DNA of 64,000 nucleotides. It comes from JAZREA01 sp045660545. Lineage in GTDB: Bacteria > Bacillota > Clostridia > Monoglobales > Firm-18. Of the stretch, positions 59,752-64,000 are shown one piece after another; position 1 is the first letter of the stretch, and each line of letters opens with the position of its first letter. The stretch lies in assembly GCA_045660545.1 (NCBI GenBank), contig JAZREA010000005.1:11719-75718 (forward strand), given 5' to 3'. Under the pieces are notes generated by a model, which saw only the letters and a list, made by a program, of their open reading frames with translations, was not told the origin of the DNA and searched no databases. Position numbers and translations under genes: made by a program.

Positions 59752-59780
59752 TTGACACAGAGTGACATTTGTGGTAGAAT
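59752..59780 (+). promoter_or_regulatory. Sigma-A promoter of the M50 protease-scpAB operon
   Basis: Perfect -35 TTGACA (59752-59757), 17-bp spacer, -10 TAGAAT (59775-59780), 27 bp before the TTG start. Confidence 0.78.
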
Positions 59781-59807
59781 AAATAAAATAGGCAGAGGGT
59801 GAATTAG

Positions 59808-60443
59808 TTGAATTCATATTTTATAAACAAGCTTATATCTATCCCCGTTTTGCTTATAAGCCTGACGCTTCACGAGATGGCGCACGGGCTTTCGGCTTAT
59901 TTAATGGGGGACAAGACCGCAAGAGCTGAGGGCAGACTTTCGCTTAATCCTTTAAGACATATCGACTGGGTTGGCTTTTTTATGCTTTTGGTCGCGGGAA
60001 TAGGCTGGGCAAAGCCTGTACCTGTTAATATGATGCGGTTTAAAGACCCTAAAAAGGGTATGGCGATTACCGCGTTGTCGGGCCCTTTGATGAACATACT
60101 TTTGGTGTTTTTGTCCCTGCTTTTATACGCGGTTGGCGTGGTAAACGGATTTAATTATTATGTTATGCTGTTTTTATACATCATGGCGCACTACAACGCA
60201 GTGCTTGCTATGTTTAATCTTTTGCCCATACCTCCGCTTGACGGGTCGAAGGTGTTGTTTGCCTTTTTGCCGTCTAAGTATTATTACAAGCTTATGTACT
60301 ACGAACGTTACGGTATGGTGCTGATTTTGCTTCTTAGCGTTACTAACTTAACTTCCAATTTAATCAGCACAGGCGTAGACAACCTGATTAACAGGCTTTG
60401 GAGTCTTGTGGTTAATTTGTTAATAGTTTTAGGAGTGGCTTGA
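59808..60443 (+). CDS. Site-2 protease family membrane metalloprotease (M50)
   Basis: 211 residues with about five membrane segments. LHEMAHG (HExxH zinc site) lies in the first segment and NLLPIPPLDGSKV (second metal-ligand Asp motif) in the fourth. No PDZ domain, so it belongs to the short rhomboid-like M50 group found next to scpA in Firmicutes. Substrate unknown. TTG start at 59808 behind AGAGGGTGA; the stop overlaps scpA. Confidence 0.9.
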   Translation: MNSYFINKLISIPVLLISLTLHEMAHGLSAYLMGDKTARAEGRLSLNPLRHIDWVGFFMLLVAGIGWAKPVPVNMMRFKDPKKGMAITALSGPLMNILLVFLSLLLYAVGVVNGFNYYVMLFLYIMAHYNAVLAMFNLLPIPPLDGSKVLFAFLPSKYYYKLMYYERYGMVLILLLSVTNLTSNLISTGVDNLINRLWSLVVNLLIVLGVA

Positions 60444-61204
60444 TGAAACAAATTGCTTTTAAGTTACAGATGTTTGAGGGGCCCTTGGACCTTTTGATGC
60501 ATCTTATAAACAAAAATAAGGTAAGCATTTATGACATCCCGATTTCCGAGATTACGGAGCAATATTTAGACTACATTTCGGATATGGAGTATTACGACAT
60601 CGAGGTTTCGAGCGAGTTTTTGGTTCTTGCGGCGAATCTTTTGTATATAAAGTCTAAATTAATTTTGCCTAAGGACTCCGACGATGAGGAAGAAGAGGAC
60701 CCAAGGCTTGAACTTACCAAAAGGCTTGAAGAATATAAGAGGATGAAGATGGCGGCAACCTATCTTAGCGAGCAAGAGGCGACGGGCGGCAATGTGTACT
60801 TTAAATACCGCGACTATATCCAGCCCATCCTGATTGACGAGAGCTTAAAGCTTGTTACGATTGACAGCTTAAAGGAGGCGGCGGAAAACGTTGTCTACCT
60901 TATAAACAGGAAAAAACCTGTGTCTGCTTCCAGCTTTAAAGATATTGTGGCTCATGAGCCGGTAAGGGTGTTTACTAAGGTCAGGGACTTTGTCCAAAGG
61001 TTTTTGAAAAAGCGCAAAATCAAGTTTTTTGACCTGTTTAGAAACGTACGCACAAGAGACGAGGCTGTGGCATCCTTCCTTGCGGTGTTGGAGCTTGTGA
61101 AGATGAACAGAGTAAAGGTCGAAGACAATAGCGGCAGCGTTGAGGTTACATATATCGGCAAAGGAGATATTAAAGAAGATGAATTTGAACAATTCGACAA
61201 TTGA
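60443..61204 (+). CDS. scpA: Segregation and condensation protein A
   Basis: 253 residues. Kleisin of the SMC-ScpAB condensin complex; MFEGPLDLLMHLINKNKVSIYDIPISEITEQYLDYI is the diagnostic N-terminus, with an acidic linker (DSDDEEEEDPRLE) and a winged-helix C-terminus (VASFLAVLELVKMNRVKV). ATG at 60443 with AGGAG 7 bp upstream, overlapping the M50 stop. Overlaps scpB by 26 bp. Confidence 0.95.
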   Translation: MKQIAFKLQMFEGPLDLLMHLINKNKVSIYDIPISEITEQYLDYISDMEYYDIEVSSEFLVLAANLLYIKSKLILPKDSDDEEEEDPRLELTKRLEEYKRMKMAATYLSEQEATGGNVYFKYRDYIQPILIDESLKLVTIDSLKEAAENVVYLINRKKPVSASSFKDIVAHEPVRVFTKVRDFVQRFLKKRKIKFFDLFRNVRTRDEAVASFLAVLELVKMNRVKVEDNSGSVEVTYIGKGDIKEDEFEQFDN

Positions 61205-61736
61205 GTCTATTGTTGAGGCATGTCTTTTTGCTTCGGGCGAGGCATTGGAGCTTTCCAAGCTGTGCGAAATTACAGGAACAACCGAGCAGGAGTTAAAGCA
61301 GATTATCAGCGATATGACAGACAGATACAATTACGACAAACGAGGCATAAAGATTATACGCCTCGGAAATAAATACCAGATGTCGACAAGAGGTGAGTAC
61401 GCAGAGTACGTCCAGCAAATCGTCGAGCCCAAAAAGAAAAATCCTCTTTCTAAGGCTACTATGGAGGTTCTGGCGATTATCGCATACAAGCAGCCTGTTA
61501 CAAGGGCGACTATTGAGCACGTCAGAGGAGTTAACAGTGACGCTTCTGTAAGCAGGCTTTTAGAGCTTGGTCTTGTAGACGTTGTGGGCAAACTTGACGC
61601 CCCCGGCAGACCCTCACTTTTGGGAACTACCGACGAGTTTTTGCGCACCTTTTCTCTTAGCGGTCTTGATGAGCTTATACCGATTGAAGACTTTGAGATA
61701 GACGAACAGTCTCCGCTGGAACAGAGCGCACTTTAA
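61179..61736 (+). CDS. scpB: Segregation and condensation protein B
   Basis: 185 residues, two winged-helix domains; STIESIVEACLFASGEALELSKL at the start, KATMEVLAIIAYKQPVTRATIEHVRGV in the middle and the C-terminal GRPSLLGTTDEFLRTFSL are family hallmarks. Partner of ScpA. The ATG at 61179 matches the usual N-terminus and lies inside the 3' end of scpA, a typical coupled arrangement. Confidence 0.95.
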   Translation: MNLNNSTIESIVEACLFASGEALELSKLCEITGTTEQELKQIISDMTDRYNYDKRGIKIIRLGNKYQMSTRGEYAEYVQQIVEPKKKNPLSKATMEVLAIIAYKQPVTRATIEHVRGVNSDASVSRLLELGLVDVVGKLDAPGRPSLLGTTDEFLRTFSLSGLDELIPIEDFEIDEQSPLEQSAL

Positions 61737-61818
61737 TTTGTTTTTAACATACCCCGGTATGAGCCTGTCGGGTAGCAGACAATAATATAATTAGGGCAAA
61801 AATAGAAGGTGATGTTTT

Positions 61819-62412
61819 ATGGCGCTCATAATTCCTTTGTCTTTGGTTGCTGTTTTGGTTGTTGCTCTTTTGATTGCCTTTTTCGCTAAAATTAATGTAA
61901 CCGTTTTGGTTCATAATAAGGATATTTTAGTAAAGGCTGGGAAAATTAAGATATACAGCAACACAAAGCACGCCAAAAGGCCCAAAAAGCCTAAAAAGGC
62001 CGATTCAAAGGGCGACAAGTTTGAAAAGGGATATAAAAACGTTAAACATATAATTAATCTGTTTAAAAGGATTTTTGAGGATAAAAACGATGACTTGCTC
62101 TTAATACTTAGATATATAAGAGATAACGTCGAAATTACAAGGCTTGACGTAGCCTTGGAGTACGGCTTTTCCGAGGCGGCGCTTACGGGCGTTGCGGGAG
62201 GTGCAATATGGGTGGCCATTTCGTCGGTTTGTTCTTATGTTTCAAGATATGTTGACATTAAGCGGTTTTTAAACCTTGCGGTCAAGCCCGACTATGACGG
62301 CGAGGTGTTTAACGTTGATGTTAAGTTTGTATTTAAGACAAGGTTGTTTCATTTGTCTAAAACTGTAAGATATGTTTTAAGATTTATTAAAACTTTGAAA
62401 GGTGGAAAGTGA
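61819..62412 (+). CDS. DUF2953-type membrane protein (YtfI-like)
   Basis: 197 residues: one N-terminal membrane helix (about 3-24), a basic stretch rich in KRPKKPKK near 55-65, and a soluble part with DNVEITRLDVALEYGFSEAALTGVAGGAIW, the segment typical of DUF2953. In Bacillus the equivalent ytfI lies next to ytfJ (gerW), as here. Probably linked to sporulation, though its molecular role is unknown. GAAGGTGAT precedes the ATG. Confidence 0.82.
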   Translation: MALIIPLSLVAVLVVALLIAFFAKINVTVLVHNKDILVKAGKIKIYSNTKHAKRPKKPKKADSKGDKFEKGYKNVKHIINLFKRIFEDKNDDLLLILRYIRDNVEITRLDVALEYGFSEAALTGVAGGAIWVAISSVCSYVSRYVDIKRFLNLAVKPDYDGEVFNVDVKFVFKTRLFHLSKTVRYVLRFIKTLKGGK

Positions 62413-62414
62413 TT

Positions 62415-62792
62415 ATGGCACAGTATGAATTAGAAGGTCTGTTTTCAGCTTCACTTGATGGTTTAAAGGGAATGGTAGATTCCAATACAGTTATCGGCAA
62501 GCCGATTGAGACTGTCGACGGCACGACTATTATACCGATTACAAGGCTTTCTGTCGGTTACGGAGTCGGTGGCTGGAACTATGGCGGGGAAAAGACGACA
62601 GAAGACTTTAAAAAAGACGGTATTACCGCAGGCAGCGGCGGCGGTGTTACAGTTACTCCTGTTGGCTTTTTGGTTGTGTCGGACGGTAATGTAAAGATTA
62701 TAAATGTAGACAGCACTACTCCGCTTGAAAAGGTTTGCGACGCTCTGCCGCAGGCTATCAGCGCTGTTGCGGAAATTTTTAAAAAGGATTAA
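62415..62792 (+). CDS. gerW: Sporulation protein GerW (YtfJ family)
   Basis: 125 residues. VIGKPIETVDGTTIIPITRLSVGYGVGGW and GGGVTVTPVGFLVVSDGNVKIINVD identify the YtfJ/GerW family, needed in Bacillus for proper cortex-lytic enzyme (SleB) function and germination with some nutrients. The pairing with the SleB-type gene at 39891 makes functional sense. ATG at 62415 with AGGTGG 9 bp upstream, 2 bp after the DUF2953 stop. Confidence 0.93.
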   Translation: MAQYELEGLFSASLDGLKGMVDSNTVIGKPIETVDGTTIIPITRLSVGYGVGGWNYGGEKTTEDFKKDGITAGSGGGVTVTPVGFLVVSDGNVKIINVDSTTPLEKVCDALPQAISAVAEIFKKD

Positions 62793-62837
62793 TTATAGCT
62801 GTTTCGTATCTAATTTGGAAAAATATTAAAAAAACTA

Positions 62838-62866
62838 TTGATTTTTATGAAAATGTGTAGTATAAT
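62838..62866 (+). promoter_or_regulatory. Sigma-A promoter of the tRNA-Leu gene
   Basis: -35 TTGATT (62838-62843), 17-bp spacer, perfect -10 TATAAT (62861-62866), 35 bp upstream of the tRNA. Confidence 0.75.
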
Positions 62867-62901
62867 GTCAATGTTGTCGCTGATGCGGCGGCTTGATATT
62901 T

Positions 62902-62988
62902 GCAGGTGTGGTGGAACTGGCAGACGCGCTGGACTCAAAATCCTGTGGTAGTGATACCGTGTGGGTTCGACTCCCACCACCTGCACCA
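62902..62988 (+). tRNA. tRNA-Leu, anticodon CAA
   Basis: 87-nt class II tRNA with encoded CCA. The acceptor arms are GCAGGTG (62902-62908) and CACCTGC (62978-62984), then A and CCA. The anticodon loop CTCAAAA gives CAA (reads TTG). A long variable arm (TGTGGTAGTGATACCGTG) is typical of tRNA-Leu, and the T loop TTCGACT is normal. Own promoter and terminator; the phage-like holin/amidase genes follow about 0.3 kb downstream, and tRNA-Leu genes are common integration sites. Confidence 0.96.
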
Positions 62989-63002
62989 TTTTTATAATTT
63001 AA

Positions 63003-63033
63003 AAACCTTCTCGTTTTGAGAAGGTTTTTTTGT
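63003..63033 (+). terminator. Rho-independent terminator after tRNA-Leu
   Basis: AAACCTTCTC (63003-63012) pairs with GAGAAGGTTT (63018-63027) around GTTTT and is followed by a run of T. Confidence 0.87.
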
Positions 63034-63083
63034 TTTATATTTAAAAATTTTACACATTTTACGTTATTTTGCGTACTGTTTTG

Positions 63084-63116
63084 GCGCCACTTTTTTGAAA
63101 GTGGCGCTTTTGCTTT
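63084..63116 (+). terminator. Second hairpin terminator before the lysis cluster
   Basis: GCGCCACTTT (63084-63093) pairs with AAAGTGGCGC (63098-63107), followed by TTTTGCTTT. It isolates the holin/amidase promoter from the tRNA transcript. Confidence 0.7.
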
Positions 63117-63135
63117 ATGTAGCCATATAAATATT

Positions 63136-63167
63136 GCCAAAATTTGCGTGCGACTTTGTTGTAGAAT
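63136..63167 (+). promoter_or_regulatory. Atypical promoter-like motif of the holin/amidase cluster
   Basis: GCCAAAATTTGCGT (63136-63149), 12 bp, TAGAAT (63162-63167). It differs from the capsid-cluster motif at 34313 by one base in the 14-mer and one in the hexamer, at identical spacing. It lies 43 bp before the 25-codon ORF. Confidence 0.6.
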
Positions 63168-63210
63168 AAGGGCATCACGATAAATAAAAAAAGAAAGGAG
63201 AGTAAACGTG

Positions 63211-63288
63211 ATGAAAAAATGTTTTAAAATAAACGGCTTTTTAAGCACAGGAGGTGAGAGGGTTGTCAAACGTTTTACAAAAGATTAA
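63211..63288 (+). CDS. 25-residue ORF overlapping the holin start
   Basis: ATG at 63211 with AAAGGAG 10 bp upstream; 25 codons, basic (MKKCFKINGFLSTGG at the start). It overlaps the holin gene by 26 bp in another frame, and the holin ribosome binding site lies inside it. It may be a leader peptide or a small phage protein, or only the reading frame that passes through the leader. No family recognised. Confidence 0.35.
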   Translation: MKKCFKINGFLSTGGERVVKRFTKD

Positions 63289-63727
63289 CTTTTTGTGGGG
63301 AGGTGTTGTCGCGTTGATGACGGCAATATTCGGGCAGTTTTGGTTTTTGTTTTTTGCGTTTTTGCTGCTAAACGTCGCGGACTACATAACCGGCGTCTTT
63401 AAGGCGAGAATCAAAAAGGTTTCAAGCTCTGCCGCAGGCCTTAGCGGGATTATAAAAAAGGTGTGTTATTGGCTTGTAATAGCTATCGCCTTTTTTATCG
63501 CTTATTCCTTTGGAATTTTGGGCGGAATTATTGGTGTCGACCTTGAGATTACGGTCTTTATAGGCTGGATTACTCTTGCGACGTTTATAGTTAACGAAAT
63601 ACGCTCTATTTTAGAAAACCTGGTTGTAATCGGCGTAAAGGTTCCTGAATTTCTGATAAAGGGACTTGAAGTTGCTTCACAAAAGATTGGGGAGTGTATG
63701 GAGGGTAAAGATGGCTGCGATAAATAA
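63263..63727 (+). CDS. Phage holin family protein
   Basis: 154 residues. Four hydrophobic segments (FLWGGVVALMTAIFGQFWFLFFAFLLLNVADYITGVF, the next around YWLVIAIAFFIAYSFGILGG, then ITVFIGWITLATFIVNEI). LNVADYITGVFKA and the C-terminal helix are typical of the Cph1/toxin-secretion holin family, which permeabilises the membrane for an endolysin. TTG start at 63263 with GGAGGTGAG upstream. The amidase follows 21 bp downstream, a standard holin-endolysin pair. Confidence 0.85.
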   Translation: MSNVLQKINFLWGGVVALMTAIFGQFWFLFFAFLLLNVADYITGVFKARIKKVSSSAAGLSGIIKKVCYWLVIAIAFFIAYSFGILGGIIGVDLEITVFIGWITLATFIVNEIRSILENLVVIGVKVPEFLIKGLEVASQKIGECMEGKDGCDK

Positions 63728-63748
63728 TATCATAAAGGAGGGCTTGGT

Positions 63749-64000
63749 GTGAAGATTATAAAGATACCCAATCAGAAAATTAACGGCAAGCTCCGCCCGC
63801 TTGATTTAAAAAAGGTTGACGCCATAGCGTTGCACCACATGGCTACGGATGCAGATGTTAAGAGCATTGAAAGGATGCACATAAACCAGGGGTGGAACGC
63901 GATAGGGTATAATTTTTGGGTCGCATTTGACGGGACTGTTTACGAGGGCAGGGGCTTTAACCTTGGAGCAGGGGTGCAAAACCAAAACGGACATATCATT
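63749..64000 (+). CDS. N-acetylmuramoyl-L-alanine amidase, N-terminal part (runs off the edge)
   Basis: 84 codons present. LHHMATDADVKSIERMHINQGW, NAIGYNFWVAFDGTVYEGRGF and LGAGVQNQNGH fit the amidase_2/PGRP fold, with the first zinc His in the HH pair; the remaining ligands lie beyond the window. It cleaves the bond between muramic acid and the stem peptide. GTG start at 63749 with AAGGAGG 7 bp upstream. Paired with the holin it is a phage-type lysis cassette. Confidence 0.85.
   Translation, partial: MKIIKIPNQKINGKLRPLDLKKVDAIALHHMATDADVKSIERMHINQGWNAIGYNFWVAFDGTVYEGRGFNLGAGVQNQNGHII

Overview
The window comes from a low-to-moderate GC, spore-forming Firmicute of the class Clostridia. Evidence is the rimP-nusA-rnpM-ylxQ-infB gene order, WhiA, HPr with both His15 and Ser46, a bifunctional Rel protein, scpA/scpB followed by a DUF2953 gene and gerW, a SleB-type cortex hydrolase, strong GGAGG ribosome binding sites, frequent TTG/GTG starts and sigma-A promoters with 17-bp spacers. 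Genus cannot be read from the sequence; a gut Oscillospirales-like or related lineage is a guess.

Layout: (1) 1-3.8 kb, minus strand: HAD phosphatase, LtaS-like sulfatase, valS (truncated by the window edge). (2) 3.9-11.5 kb: translation/RNA operon rimP-nusA-rnpM-ylxQ-infB-rbfA-nrnA-truB-ribF, then rpsO with a candidate S15-responsive leader, pnp, ppa and an amidohydrolase. (3) 15.56-20.65 kb: an AT-richer accessory island of single genes (esterase, SGNH hydrolase, DNA glycosylase, nucleotidyltransferase-fold protein, zinc-ribbon membrane protein) separated by ~180-bp structured repeats with terminal inverted repeats and preceded by tandem covarying hairpins. (4) 20.66-29.2 kb: azlCD, whiA, dnaE, pfkA, pgsA, rpmB and a Cys-rich protein. 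(5) 29.2-32.9 kb: AraC-type regulator divergent from a nucleotidyltransferase / HexNAc-kinase-like / nagB operon, apparently for amino-sugar salvage; then a lone GT4 glycosyltransferase. (6) 34.3-39.9 kb: a compact virion-assembly cluster (scaffold, P22-type coat, decoration-like, adaptor, nozzle-like, ejection-like proteins) with no portal, terminase, integrase or replication gene. (7) 40-57.1 kb: sleB on the minus strand, then lon-engB-hisS-aspS, a GldA/F/G-type ABC module with a DUF4340 protein, recJ, rel, an MBL hydrolase and a MATE transporter. (8) 57.4-62.8 kb: ptsH, uvrC, an M50 protease, scpAB, DUF2953 and gerW. (9) 62.9-64 kb: tRNA-Leu(CAA), then a 25-codon ORF, a holin and an N-acetylmuramoyl-L-alanine amidase running off the edge.

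The most interesting signal links regions 6 and 9. The capsid cluster and the holin/amidase cluster lie about 29 kb apart among housekeeping genes, yet each is preceded by nearly the same promoter-like sequence: GCCAAWATTTGCGT, then exactly 12 bp, then TAGAMT. This suggests co-expression of a dispersed, possibly domesticated phage-derived particle (gene-transfer-agent-like) whose packaging genes would lie elsewhere under the same promoter. The second unusual region is the cassette-like island at 15.6-20.6 kb. All functions are inferred from motifs read by eye; no database search was done.
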